A stretch of 31,320 bases of DNA from Emiliania huxleyi CCMP1516 (Eukaryota > Haptophyta > Isochrysidales > Noelaerhabdaceae): positions 147,072 to 178,391 of the forward strand of contig NW_005198467.1 in assembly GCF_000372725.1 (NCBI RefSeq), read 5' to 3'. A program made the position numbers and the translations under genes. Of this stretch, positions 17,401-29,915 are shown piece after piece (position 1 is the stretch's first letter; each line of letters begins with the position of its first letter). The notes under the pieces are model-generated. The model was given only the letters and a program-made list of their open reading frames with translations, was not told the origin of the DNA and did no database searches.

Positions 17401-18830
17401 CGGTATAAAATCATCCTATACCATTAACCCGCACAAACCATTACGACTGACCTTGATGTCATCTAAAATCATGCTTTCGTGACGTGCGTATTTCCATGAG
17501 CAAAGCTGAGTGCCGCGGCCGGGGAGGGGGGGGTTAGTTAGTTATTCGGTGCACCCTCCTGTGCACTGTGCTGCACCTCGCGAAGCCAGGTGCGCCAGCA
17601 CGCTCCTCGTGAGAGTGGCCACAACAAAAATAGAGGTGATCAACCAGAGGTCCTCACGGGAGAGGTCCTCCACAGAGGTCCTCACAGGGAGAGGTCGTCA
17701 AGGGAGGAGAGGGTCCTCAACCACAGAGGTCCTCAGGAACACTGCTCACTCGCAAAGCCTCTCGGACGAGCGGCGCGGCGCGCACGTGCTCGCGTCTCGA
17801 CCTGGTAATCTAAGACAAGGTGGATACAAAGACATTTTAATTGAAGCGAAGCGATGGCGCAACCCGCACATACCATTTCGACTGACCTTGATATTATCCA
17901 AAATCGTGCTTGCTTGACATGCTGTTTCCAAGTGCAAGCTGAGTGCCGCGGCCGGGGAGGGGGGGTTAGTTAGTTATTCGGTGCACCCTCCTGTGCACTG
18001 TGCTGCACCTCGCGAAGCCAGGTGCGCCAGCACGCTCCTCGTGAGAGTGGCCACAACAAAAATAGAGGTGATCAACCAGAGGTCCTCACGGGAGAGGTCC
18101 TCCACAGAGGTCCTCACAGGGAGAGGTCGTCAAGGGAGGAGAGGGTCCTCAACCACAGAGGTCCTCAGGAACACTGCTCACTCGCAAAGCCTCTCGGACG
18201 AGCGGCGCGGCGCGCACGTGCTCGCGTCTCGACCTGGTAATCTAAGACAAGGTGGATACAAAGACATTTTAATTGAAGCGAAGCGATGGCGCAACCCGCA
18301 CATACCATTTCGACTGACCTTGATATTATCCAAAATCGTGCTTGCTTGACATGCTGTTTCCAAGTGCAAGCTGAGTGGGGGGGGGGGGGGGGGCGCTTAG
18401 GTAGTAGCCTATTCGGCGCACCCTCCTGTGCACTGTGCTGCAGCCACCTCGCGAAGCCAGGTGCGCCAGCACGCTCCTCGTGAGAGTGGCCACAACAAAA
18501 ATAGAGGTGATCAACCAGAGGTCCTCACGGGAGAGGTCCTCCACAGAGGTCCTCACAGGGAGAGGTCGTCAAGGGAGGAGAGGGTCCTCAACCACAGAGG
18601 TCCTCAGGAACACTGCTCACTCGCATAGCCGCCGTCCTGCCACTTCAAATCAGCGTCCTCGACACCCCGTCCAGGCCTGACCAATTTACAGGGCCTCGCT
18701 CTCGACTGCTAGCTATCTTGAACTTCTTGGCGCGCACGTGCTCGCGTCTCGACCTGGTAATCTAAGACAAGGGGGATGGATACAAAGACATTTCAATTGA
18801 TGTCCTTCGGATACAGTTGTTCTCAAGCTT
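17400..18830. repeat. tandem array, about 3.5 copies of a 432-bp unit
   Basis: Copies start at gctgag: 17505 (433 bp), 17938 (432 bp) and 18370 (diverged after 18624). A decayed end of a further copy lies at 17420-17504. The first two copies are almost identical, differing by one G in a homopolymer. Inside each unit is a cluster of gaggtcctc motifs (at least five, the 9-mer being palindromic apart from its centre). In copy 3 the segment 18627-18728 replaces about 25 bp of the unit before the shared ggcgcgcacgtgctcgcgtc resumes. Reading frames across the unit are conserved only because the DNA is. Confidence 0.9.
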
Positions 18831-18989
18831 TTCGAATAAATCTCTCTCTTCCTCTCTTCCAATAATTGGTTTGATGCAAAGACTCTCTCACCACTCGACC
18901 ACAACGCAAAGCCCGTTTGTTTCTGGAAAGAGACGTTCGTAACACCTGGGTAATTCGAGAGCGACCTTTTGTCTTCGTTTCGTTCCTAT

Positions 18990-19235
18990 CGCTACGCCAG
19001 GGAAGACAAGGACGTTGACGTGCAGCTGCTGCTGTTCGAATCGTTCGGCGGGTACGGGAGGGGGGTCCGCGAGATCCTCCAGAAAGCGGCGGACGTGCTA
19101 CAGAACAAGCTGACGCGGGCCCTGTACCACTAAGAATTGGCTGGGGCTGCAGAAGCAGCGTATCGCGGTCGTTCTTTCTTCATACGGCAATCGCAGAGCA
19201 GATTGTGAATGAGCTTGCCTGGCGGGAAAAAGAAA
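18990..19235 (+). pseudogene. decayed mobile-element protein fragment
   Basis: The plus strand reads DVDVQLLLFESFGGYGRG then VREILQKAADVLQNKLTRAL. A stop follows at about 19132, then WLGLQKQRIAVVL and, in another frame, HTAIAEQIVNELAWREK. The two frame breaks and one stop show it is not functional. The FESFGGYG and QRIAVVL segments resemble the C-terminal part of retroelement/phage-like proteins common in algal genomes. That assignment is from general memory only. It is followed directly by the dispersed repeat at 19260. Confidence 0.5.
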
Positions 19236-19259
19236 GAAAGAAAACAGACAACCCAAGGG

Positions 19260-19370
19260 AGGGATGGGAGGACGGCACGCCGCCACCACACAGGGATTTA
19301 AAGGAGAGGAGTGTGATGCGCTAGCCGTCGCCCACCCTAGGGAGTCTGCCTCTTCCTATCTCTTTTCGCA
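19260..19370 (+). repeat. dispersed repeat, copy 1 (inverted relative to 30783-30895)
   Basis: About 110 bp, from agggatgggaggacggcacg to cctatctcttttcgca, recurs with few changes in reverse complement at 30783-30895. Both copies abut mobile-element coding debris, so this is probably an element terminus or UTR. Confidence 0.85.
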
Positions 19371-19660
19371 GTCTCTCGCCGATTCTCGCTGCAACCTTCA
19401 TGCCACCTCGCGGCCGTCCCACTCTCGTCGTTCTCTCCCTTGTCACTTCCTCCTGTGTCGCGTCATTCTCTTCTGCCTCGTCCTGCGCCGCCGCCGCCTG
19501 CCGTTCCCTTGTTCTCTCGGCTTCTTTCGCCTTTCGGCGCAGCTCCGCCCTCCTTGCTGCATATCCTGGCCCCTCGAGTCTATCGAGCTCCCCTCGCGCA
19601 AGGACCACATTTCTGACTCCCACTCTTGCCTGGCGGGGGCGGACGGGATCGCAACGTTGA
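19371..19660 (-). repeat. probable mobile-element or repeat-derived open frame
   Basis: On the minus strand a charged, helical frame reads from VRNVVLARGELDRLEG to ERLRKEIGRGRLPRVGDG. It contains the motif shared with 14393-14426. Lys/Glu/Arg/Ala-rich composition, no family recognised. Because part of it is duplicated elsewhere, I treat it as repeat-derived rather than as an independent gene. Confidence 0.4.
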
Positions 19661-19699
19661 ATTCTTTTTTCCAAACATAGCCCGCGCGGCCGGGGCGCC

Positions 19700-22814
<3,115 letters not shown>

Positions 22815-23219
22815 TCGTGCGCACCGAGCGCAGGCGCAGCATCGCGCAGCAGCATGCCATGCGTGCGTTGCGGCGGCTTGCTTCCCCATCACCCAACCTT
22901 ACCCAGAAATACCTATGTGTTTTTGACATCGTGTGCGGGACGGAGAGAGAGAAATAGAGAGCAGGGCGCCGCGGCGAGCGAGAGCGACCGTGGGTGCGGT
23001 TTTTCGGTGCTGCGATAATTTCACTAAGACAGCATGTAAGACAGTCAGATAAAAAGCCGAGCGAGCCGCGCGTACGCGCGTCTACAGACTACACTCGAAG
23101 AGACTCGTCCCAGTACTGCGAGATCTCGTCTCCGTCCCCCTTCTGCTCATGTCGTAACCCTCGCAAATAACCCAGTCTGAGAAAGACAGTAACTAGCACA
23201 GGGCACAGGAGGCGCGGAT
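22815..23219. other. spacer between convergent genes
   Basis: Lies beyond the BiP stop and the stop of the sulfotransferase-GT gene on the other strand. Contains purine-rich gagagagaaatagagag at 22941. No gene or RNA recognised. Confidence 0.5.
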
Positions 23220-25733
23220 TTAAATCCACACAGGGACCGGGGCGACCGGGACGGGAGCTGGGGTCTCTCCTTGCGTTTGCCTTTGCATGCCGTCGTCAAG
23301 GGCAGGGTGCTGCCTTCTTGATCTTGTGGCGTTCCTCTCCTCCGGCGTCCTTCTTGATCTCGTGGCGTTTCTCACCTCGGCCACCCTGCGAAAGGCAGGC
23401 AGCGTTGGCCCAAGGCGATCCATCTGCCCCGTCGCGAGAAGCTCTCTCGACGTGGCGACGCCGTCGGCGAGCAGGCGCCGGAGACGGTTTTGCGTGCCGT
23501 CGTCAAGGGCAGGGTGCTGCCTTCTTGATCTTGTGGCGTTCCTCTCCTCCGGCGTCCTTCTTGATCTCGTGGCGTTTCTCACCTCGGCCACCTGGTGAAA
23601 GGCAGGCAGCGTTGGCCCGAGGCGATCCGTTTGCCCCGTCGCGAGGAGCTCTCTCGACGTGGTGACGCCGTCGGCGAGCAGGCGCCGGAGACAGGACTGC
23701 AGCGATGGCTTCGCCGGCGAGAGGAGCGAGATGCGCTCGGAGGTCTTGCTGAAGCCGGCACCGTCGACCAGAGCATTGTATTCAAAGGGAACGGGGCCCC
23801 TGCGGTCCACCAGGTCGGACACTCGCCCCCTCTCCTTCTTTTCCTCCCACGCTGCTGCGCTCTGGTAGGCATAGTGGTTGATGAATGTGCCTACCATCTG
23901 GTTCCGAAGCAAAGGGGGGCACACCGCAGAGCGCGTCAGCTTTGTGGCCTGATCGGAGCTTTTGGTTCCGACCGAGCGGTTGTCAAAGGTACCATTGGGG
24001 TAGCCACAGACGGTGAAATCGGCAAAGTCGCAGCCGTCGGAGCAGAGGTGCGTCGCGCAAGTCTTCGACAGCTGCCACAAGAAGAGGGGCTTACCTTTGA
24101 AGGGCGGATTGATCTTCGCATTGTGCGCGTCCTCGAGCATTGCGTCCGCGTCCGTCGGCGTCAGCTCGTGGAGGAGCGGGCCTCGCGACTGGAAGTTGCG
24201 CAGCAAGCTTCCGTCGGGCTGGCAGCGGTGGCCACCAGAGCCGAACTGCTTCCACGGCACGTGCACAGCGCAGACCCGCTCCGCGTGCATCTGGCGGGCG
24301 AGCATTGGGAGGCTCCAGGCCGGGTCCTTGAGCACCAGGAACTCGTCGTCGCTCAGGAAGAGCACCAGGTCGCCAGCGCGCGCTGATTTGGACGCCGCCC
24401 ACCGCATGACCGTCGTCTCGGCAAAGACGTCGCCCTCGGCAGTGCGCTCGCCCGGCTTGAGGCAGCGATACTCGGTCATGAGTTTGACAAAACCGCCGTG
24501 GATGTACGGTGCTAGTATGCGGTTGACGCGCCCCGTCTCGTAGCCGCAGTTGTTGTCCACCAACACGACGCGGCTCGCGCCGATGAGGCGGTAGTACTCG
24601 AGGAACTGCACGAGCGTGGCCAGGCGGGTCTTCTTAAAGATGGTGACCACAATGGCGCGCGGGGGATGCTCGAGCTGGTTGCCGCTCGTGAGGAGGCTCT
24701 GCCCTCCCTGAAAGCCGCCCGACCGCGCCAAGTCGGGCGGGGTCGGAGGCCAGAGGGCTGCGCAGCCCACGGCCTCGTCGTCAGCGCCGGCGCATGTCAT
24801 CAGGACGTTGTGAGAGGCGACCGACAACGAGCTACCCCTGCCATTAATGCACGCCGTCCCTGCGCACTGGCTGCGAGAATGTGCCTGCTGTATGAGGTCG
24901 GAGACCTTCTTGGTGTCGATGCGGGTGGTAAACATGTCGACCGTCAGCACACGGCGTTGCCACGGGAGCTTCTGGAGCGACGAGCGGAGCCGGGAGGCGC
25001 TGCGCTCGTAAGCTCCCGCGAGCGCCTCCAGCGGCATATCGTCGTATCTGACGAGGCAGTCCCCAAACACGTTGGGCCCACATGCCTCGGCGCACGCGTG
25101 CAAGTCGAGGCGGTCCCCATTCGGGAAGACCTCCTGCCTGCACATGATGCTGCTGTTGTGCTCGCGAACCCTCGAGGTCGCCCACTCGGTCGCGTTTGTT
25201 CGCAACGAGTTGACATAAAGGCTCGTGTTGACAAGCTCAGGCAGGCTGAGCAGCAGGCTTGGCATCTGCGCGTATGGCGAGTCCGTCAGGCTCAACTGGT
25301 CCCTCGCCAAGGCGGAGACAGTCGCCCGCGCAGCCGCAGCCCATTCGTTGCCCGTCACGTTGCACAGGTGCTGGTGCCGGGCCCTCGTGCAGTCTCTTTT
25401 GTTGGCCACGAACTCCTTGGCCGCATCGTACATCGCACGCATGCGGACGACATTTTTTGACTCGTAGAGCTCAAGGCCCTCCGCTCCGCAAACATGAGGG
25501 ACATGTTTGACGGCGCCCGCGAGCGAGCGATCCTTTGTGTAGCGGCACGGCGAACCGGTGTTGCACTCTTGCCGGTAGTGGACGCTGGGTACCCCGAGCG
25601 CGCACAACGCGTTGAATATAGTGTGGGTGCCCGTAGTGCCTTGGCCGACGGCAAGAACGCGCGTCGTGCGCGTCCTCGGCATCGCATTCCAAGACTCAAA
25701 TCGCGGCACGTTTTGCCTATAGGGAACATGCAT
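23220..25733 (-). CDS. sulfotransferase-like domain fused to GT92/GT2-type glycosyltransferase
   Basis: 837 residues in one exon. A start at the second Met (MPRTRTTRVLAV) is equally possible. The N-terminal third resembles sulfotransferases: TRVLAVGQGTTGTHTIFNAL is like the PAPS phosphate-binding loop, and LTDSPYAQMPSLLLSLPELV is typical downstream sequence. Residues ~350-650 match the DUF23/GT92 or Glyco_transf_2_4 type: RAIVVTIFKKTRLATLVQFL, RVVLVDNNCGY, an acidic metal-binding candidate in LVLFLSDDEFL, HVPWKQFGSGGH, and FINHYAYQS near the end. These suggest Golgi glycan modification, but no clear membrane anchor is seen. The C-terminus has two 69-residue repeats. Intron-free, unlike BiP and PPIP5K, which could reflect retroposition or transfer. 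Confidence 0.8.
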   Translation of the reverse strand: MHVPYRQNVPRFESWNAMPRTRTTRVLAVGQGTTGTHTIFNALCALGVPSVHYRQECNTGSPCRYTKDRSLAGAVKHVPHVCGAEGLELYESKNVVRMRAMYDAAKEFVANKRDCTRARHQHLCNVTGNEWAAAARATVSALARDQLSLTDSPYAQMPSLLLSLPELVNTSLYVNSLRTNATEWATSRVREHNSSIMCRQEVFPNGDRLDLHACAEACGPNVFGDCLVRYDDMPLEALAGAYERSASRLRSSLQKLPWQRRVLTVDMFTTRIDTKKVSDLIQQAHSRSQCAGTACINGRGSSLSVASHNVLMTCAGADDEAVGCAALWPPTPPDLARSGGFQGGQSLLTSGNQLEHPPRAIVVTIFKKTRLATLVQFLEYYRLIGASRVVLVDNNCGYETGRVNRILAPYIHGGFVKLMTEYRCLKPGERTAEGDVFAETTVMRWAASKSARAGDLVLFLSDDEFLVLKDPAWSLPMLARQMHAERVCAVHVPWKQFGSGGHRCQPDGSLLRNFQSRGPLLHELTPTDADAMLEDAHNAKINPPFKGKPLFLWQLSKTCATHLCSDGCDFADFTVCGYPNGTFDNRSVGTKSSDQATKLTRSAVCPPLLRNQMVGTFINHYAYQSAAAWEEKKERGRVSDLVDRRGPVPFEYNALVDGAGFSKTSERISLLSPAKPSLQSCLRRLLADGVTTSRELLATGQTDRLGPTLPAFHQVAEVRNATRSRRTPEERNATRSRRQHPALDDGTQNRLRRLLADGVATSRELLATGQMDRLGPTLPAFRRVAEVRNATRSRRTPEERNATRSRRQHPALDDGMQRQTQGETPAPVPVAPVPVWI
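23291..23704 (-). repeat. two 207-bp (69-residue) tandem repeats at the C-terminus
   Basis: Copies start at 23291 and 23498 in plus coordinates. Each encodes RLLADGV(T/A)TSRELLATGQ, an RLGPTLPAF segment and two RNATRSRR motifs. Near-identity at DNA level indicates recent duplication. NAT would be an N-glycosylation site if the tail is lumenal. Confidence 0.92.
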
Positions 25734-26467
25734 CGATGATGGTGCTGTCGTGGTAGGTGCGATAAAAAGATTAGAAAATAGAACGCGGGAGACGACCGCC
25801 TCCTGGTCCCCCTAGAGAGCCGATGCGCTTAGAGCAGTCAATAATCACAACCGGGGCCGGGTAGCCAAGAAAGAAGCGCGGCCAGGGGGACGGATAGGAG
25901 TTAGGACGACGCGAAAGAGTTCTTAAAATTACCGTGCCGCTCCTTCCTCCGTGCCGCGCCGCCCTTGCCGTTTAGCCCGCCGTACCCCCTGCCGTCCGTT
26001 ACCGCCGTGCCGCCGTACCGCCGCTCCTACAGTGCCGCGCCCGCCGCGCCGTATGTCCCGCCGTCCGATGTCCTGCCTGCCGTCTGCTGCCGCCGCGCCG
26101 CCTTAGCCCTTACCGCCGACCCTTACCGTGCCGCGCCGCCTTTACACACACACCTTACCTCCTGCTCGACTGAGTTTGCGCTGAGAAGTGACCCGAGCCG
26201 CCGGGTGCCCCGCAGCGGCCTCGCTGGGCCAGAACATCGGCCCCGAGTGCTCCGCAGCAGCCTCGCTGGGCCAGAACGTCGGCCCGCGAGGTGGGGTGCT
26301 AGTCTGGGACCCATACGTGGCAGTTCCCTTGCTCCAAGCGCTTGCTTGCGCTTCGGCGGTAGTGATCTAATCACCCGAATACCACGTTCGGATCGCTCCT
26401 CATCGCAAACCCTGTCAGCAGTTCACCTACGGGTATGTTCGTAAGAGCTACATACACTGAAAATAAA
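25734..26467. other. upstream flank with ccgcc-rich repeats, no recognised gene
   Basis: Positions 25930-26150 are an imperfect ccgtgccgc/ccgccg array. At 26212-26290 a 38-bp segment (cctcgctgggccagaac(a/g)tcg core) is repeated twice. The ORF through it (25965-26444) reads this composition and is not convincing. The promoter of the sulfotransferase-GT gene should lie at 25734-25900, but no motif stands out. Confidence 0.45.
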
Positions 26468-27020
26468 GGGTGTGGACCGTGAGTTGAGGAAATCGGAGGA
26501 CGCGACCCACTTCGCCACAGACGGTCCCGCGCCTCGCCGCTATGACGGGGACACACCCCGCACCGTCCGCTGTGTCCCCGTCTTTGTCCGGAGTGAAAAG
26601 TCCAACGCGCTCGTCGGTGACGGTGTCCTCCAACCTGCGCCGCGCTCGGCGAACCTCGACAGCGCTTTCGGTGGCATGCAGCTCTTTGCGCCTGAAGCCT
26701 GGAGAGCAGCTCCTCGGCTGCTCACACGCTCTGCACAGTTGACACAGCCTACTGTGCGGCTACCACAGCTGTGACAGCGATGGGCTCGCCCTCACTGGCC
26801 CTCAGTCACTTGTGCTGCGGCTTGTGTGAGCGACACTGCTCGGCGACTGCCGGCACACTGTGAGACCATGGGTGTGAGGTAAAACCACGCTACCAGCGCT
26901 TGGTCACATCGGCCCCGAGGTCAGATCCTTCTACTCTGTTAGTGACAAGACTTGTCTACTCGCTGGAGCCGAGCAGGAGGGCCCGGCGCACAACCCCTGG
27001 TCAACTCACGGTCCACACCC
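26468..27020. repeat. 553-bp segment bounded by a perfect 20-bp inverted repeat
   Basis: gggtgtggaccgtgagttga at 26468-26487 is the exact reverse complement of 27001-27020. Inside, gacggggacaca (26544-26555) and tgtgtccccgtc (26571-26582) form a 12-bp perfect stem with a 15-nt loop. No coding content is recognised and no clear target-site duplication is seen. It could be a small non-autonomous element. Confidence 0.6.
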
Positions 27021-28138
27021 CGTACACGTTCTCTCACCGAAGGTCGGCGTATCGAGCGATAAGATACTTTGTCGTGTGAATCGCGCGCCTTGGGGGGGGG
27101 GGGGGCGGAAAGAGGAACCTCTTAGCGCCAAAAAAATTGTTCCAGTCTTAGCCAGCAAAAGGGAGCACACACGACTTAGCAAGTCCGCACTAGCGACTGC
27201 CACTCGCCTAACCATGCCTTGTCACAAGTGCTCTCCCAATCGCGTACAGGCACACACACTCCGCCTGTTCTCACCCAAACACTCTATCACACCCTTGCCT
27301 CCCTGCCAGAGCGAGCTAGATTCTCCCCGCCTCCCTCCCGCCTCTGCCGCGCGCCTTCTATGGACGTCAAGTGCAGCACCTAGGGGGAGAGAGGGGGTTT
27401 GCCCTGGTAGGGAGGTGGCGAGGCCGCGCACTGCAAACCCAGTGTGAGGAGTGGGGGAGCTGGGACAGGGCGTGTGCGCCTCTGATCTGTCATGGTCTAG
27501 TGGCCGATAGGATCCTCCCTTAGGCAGCGATGGCGGGTCGGGAGAGGCCCGAGTTCTCAGCCCGCCACTTACTGTCAGCCTCTCTGACTGCCCAGGGTCT
27601 CACCACGATGCCGCCCGAGTAGAGGGGGTAAGGTGTGTAGAGTGCGGCTGTGTATGGAACCTGTCTCTCCGTGGATCCCACCTGAGCCCACTCGCGGTGC
27701 GAAGGCTCCTAATGCGGCAACTGAGCCCGCAAGGGTGGGTCACTAAGGGGGAGGTTACGTTGGTTGATATGTTGTGTTGTGGCGTAAAGCTGTGCAGCGG
27801 CGCAGCGAGCCCTGCCGCGGCTCGTCGTCGAGACTGGTCGGTGGGTGGTGCCTGTAACAGCTGAGGCAGGGAGACTGCCTGTGAGTAGCGCAGCCGCGCG
27901 GTCGCCCGAGGAGTTGGGATGATAGGTGGAGAGACAGGTGCGACCGTACCTGGGTATGGCGCAGGCTGGTGGCTAGGGTTAGCTGGGCGCGCACGGCGAG
28001 TCCAGTCACATTGTCGCCCCGCAACAGCGATGTGAGTGGTCTCTCAGTGCGCGCTCTGCGTCCCTAGAACGTGGCGTGGCGTTGATGCTGAAGCAATAAA
28101 ATTGTACTATATCAGGCAGTGAAGCATTAGCCGTCAAT
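27021..28138. other. stretch without recognised protein gene
   Basis: Short, unconvincing ORFs only. Contains a 14-nt G run near 27091-27105. The phrase gaacctcttagcgcca occurs at 27115-27130 and again near 28480, a minor dispersed repeat. The tRNA-like signal at 27487 lies within it. Confidence 0.4.
27487..27575 (+). other. tRNA-Glu-like head, possible SINE promoter
   Basis: catggtctagtggccgatag resembles the A-box half of eukaryotic tRNA-Glu. It is followed about 58 nt later by gaggcccgagttctcagccc, an imperfect B-box. The acceptor stem does not close, so this is not a functional tRNA. A tRNA-derived SINE is possible. Confidence 0.25.
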
Positions 28139-28158
28139 TTTGCAAGCCGGCTTGCAAA
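28139..28158. repeat. perfect 20-bp palindrome
   Basis: tttgcaagccggcttgcaaa is its own reverse complement. Confidence 0.9.
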
Positions 28159-28359
28159 GCCGTTCGGAGCGCCTGATTCGAGCGAGTGGAGGCAGGTTCG
28201 AGACCTGGTGGGGGGGTTTGGGGGGGTCGCCCGTCGCCCATCGGACCATCAAGGGATCCATCAAATCCATCGAATCTGTCGACATCTGTCGACAGCTGGC
28301 GCGGCTCACGCCGGCCGCTGCGCCAGAATTTTTTTTGTGCTGAGCACAGGGTTGGTTGT

Positions 28360-28413
28360 GCCGGGCCGCCCCCGCGAGAGAAACTCGTCAGTAAAACTCT
28401 CGGGCGGCCCGGC
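28360..28413. repeat. GC-rich hairpin with 12-bp perfect arms
   Basis: gccgggccgccc (28360-28371) pairs with gggcggcccggc (28402-28413). A second short stem, gagag/ctctc, continues inward. It could be an element end, a structured RNA or a terminator-like hairpin. No transcript is known. Confidence 0.65.
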
Positions 28414-28725
28414 TGTCTGAGGCTGGCACGCAATGGCAAAAGCCCGCGGCTCGTCGCCAAGGAGTTACGAAGTTTTTTTCGAACCTCTTAGCGCCATCGC
28501 TTGTCGTGCGTCCCTCGCCGATCTGTGCGATCTCCGCGTTCGCCCGAACGAGACAAAATGCCCGCGAGCGTGCCCACTACCGCAGGCAAACTACACGCTC
28601 CACGCACCACGGGTGGCGTGTGGAGTGCTGGAGTCTCCACACAGGCTGTGGGTGCTAAGACATCGAGCGCGAGGCTTCAGCAGTGGGTGCTAAGACATCG
28701 AGCGCTCGATCCACCGGAGACGCAC
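28414..28725. other. downstream flank of the aminotransferase, no recognised exon
   Basis: The missing C-terminal exons of the aminotransferase should lie here if the gene is intact, but I recognise none. A direct repeat gtgggtgctaagacatcgag occurs at 28647 and 28683, resembling the exon-duplication style of the introns elsewhere in the window. Confidence 0.4.
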
Positions 28726-29664
28726 CCGTTAGCCTTCTGGGAGACGAGCCAGCCGACGCGCAGCCCGCGGAGAGCATAGACTTTGGACATGCCCTGCACC
28801 GAAGCGCAGAGCGAGCCAGGGACATGAGCAGCGCGTGCGATGCTGCAGCGTGGTCCCGAGTTCGATCCACCGTCACGGAGTGGTGGTGGTGGTGTGCTCG
28901 TGGTGGCGAGTTATCGGCCCGCACGCACCGCTAGCGAGATGCCCTTTCGTAGACCTCACACATGGCCGGCAGTGGCGGGGAATCGCCGTACTCGAGGCCG
29001 CGGTACATCTCATCACCGAGCACAAAGGCGCCGCACGAGCGCGCGATGGCGACAACGCGCATCAGCTCGCTTTCAGTCAGCTGGCAGCCGGTAGGGTTGT
29101 GCGGAAAGTTGACGACAATGAGTTTGACCTTGCCGCCCACAGCCGCGCACGTGGCCGCCAGGTCGTCGACGTCGAAGCGCAGCGGCACGACGCCACCCCC
29201 GCGCACGTGCCACCTGTGGATCATCGCGCCTCGTGCCCGAGCAATCTCGAAGAGAGACTGGTAGGCAGGCCACACGACTACAACGTGATCACCGGGCGCC
29301 ACGAGCGCCTGGGCAGTGAGCAGTATGCCCTCGCACGGCACGCACTCAAGAACATCCTCCGCGCAAATGGGGTCTGAGTAGCACGCGGCGATCTCGTTGA
29401 GCAGCGCCGGCAGGCCGCGGCTCTCTGTACCCGAGGCTCAGAACATCCCATGCCGTGAGCATCTCCTTGTCGCCGGCGCACATGATCAGCAATTAGCAAT
29501 TACCGGCCACATCCTTGCAAATATGTTATGGCTACAGATCGAACGCGGCAGGGTAGCAGAGCGAAATGCAAAGCCCTGAGGCGCCGTACACAACGGACCT
29601 GATACTTTGCCGAGAATTCATACTGGGCAAAGAAGCGCTCCAGGACAAAGCTCGGCGGGTTCAT
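28726..29664 (-). CDS. class I/II PLP aminotransferase, probably broken or C-terminally truncated
   Basis: Start ATG at 29664: MNPPSFVLERFFAQYEFSAKYQ (exon to 29599), a typical N-terminus of this subgroup. Exon 2 (about 29487-28931) carries MCAGDKEMLTAWDVLSLGY, then in a shifted frame ESRGLPALLNEIAACYSD. Next come LVAPGDHVVVVWPAYQSL, the PLP-site segment VNFPHNPTGCQLTE and FVLGDEMYRGLEYGD. A separate exon at 28793-28726 has MSKVYALRGLRVGWLVSQK, which contains the catalytic Lys. Two one-base-scale frame breaks (about 29436 and 28945), an unclear acceptor for exon 2, and no recognisable C-terminal third suggest a pseudogene or sequence errors. The substrate cannot be told. Confidence 0.65.
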
Positions 29665-29915
29665 TGGATGGTCGCACGCCGCTTTGAGCGGAGCAGCAGA
29701 GCAATCGCGCCGGCCGCCGCCGCGCCCGCGGTGAAGCAGCCGCCATTTGCGTTGTGGATTGTGGCCGCGCCGGATGTGCGGAACGCGCGCGGCGCGAGGT
29801 CGATCGAGATTTCCGCCGCTTCTGCCAGCACGGCACGCGCGCGGCCACGCTTGGAACGCTTGGGCGAGCACCGCCACTTCCCGCCGCGACAGAGCGAGGC
29901 ACAGGCAAACAGCCG

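Noticed and set aside
17510..18349. Two identical 122-135 residue ORFs in the 432-bp repeat
   Set aside because: Identity follows from the DNA duplication. The third copy disrupts the frame, and there is no protein resemblance.
28158..28240. Possible tRNA gene with a perfect B box (ggttcgagacc)
   Set aside because: The T-arm can pair, but no A box, anticodon arm or acceptor stem could be drawn around it.
28855..28880. B-box-like gagttcgatcc
   Set aside because: It sits within the presumed aminotransferase intron, has no pairing T-stem and no A box at a suitable distance.
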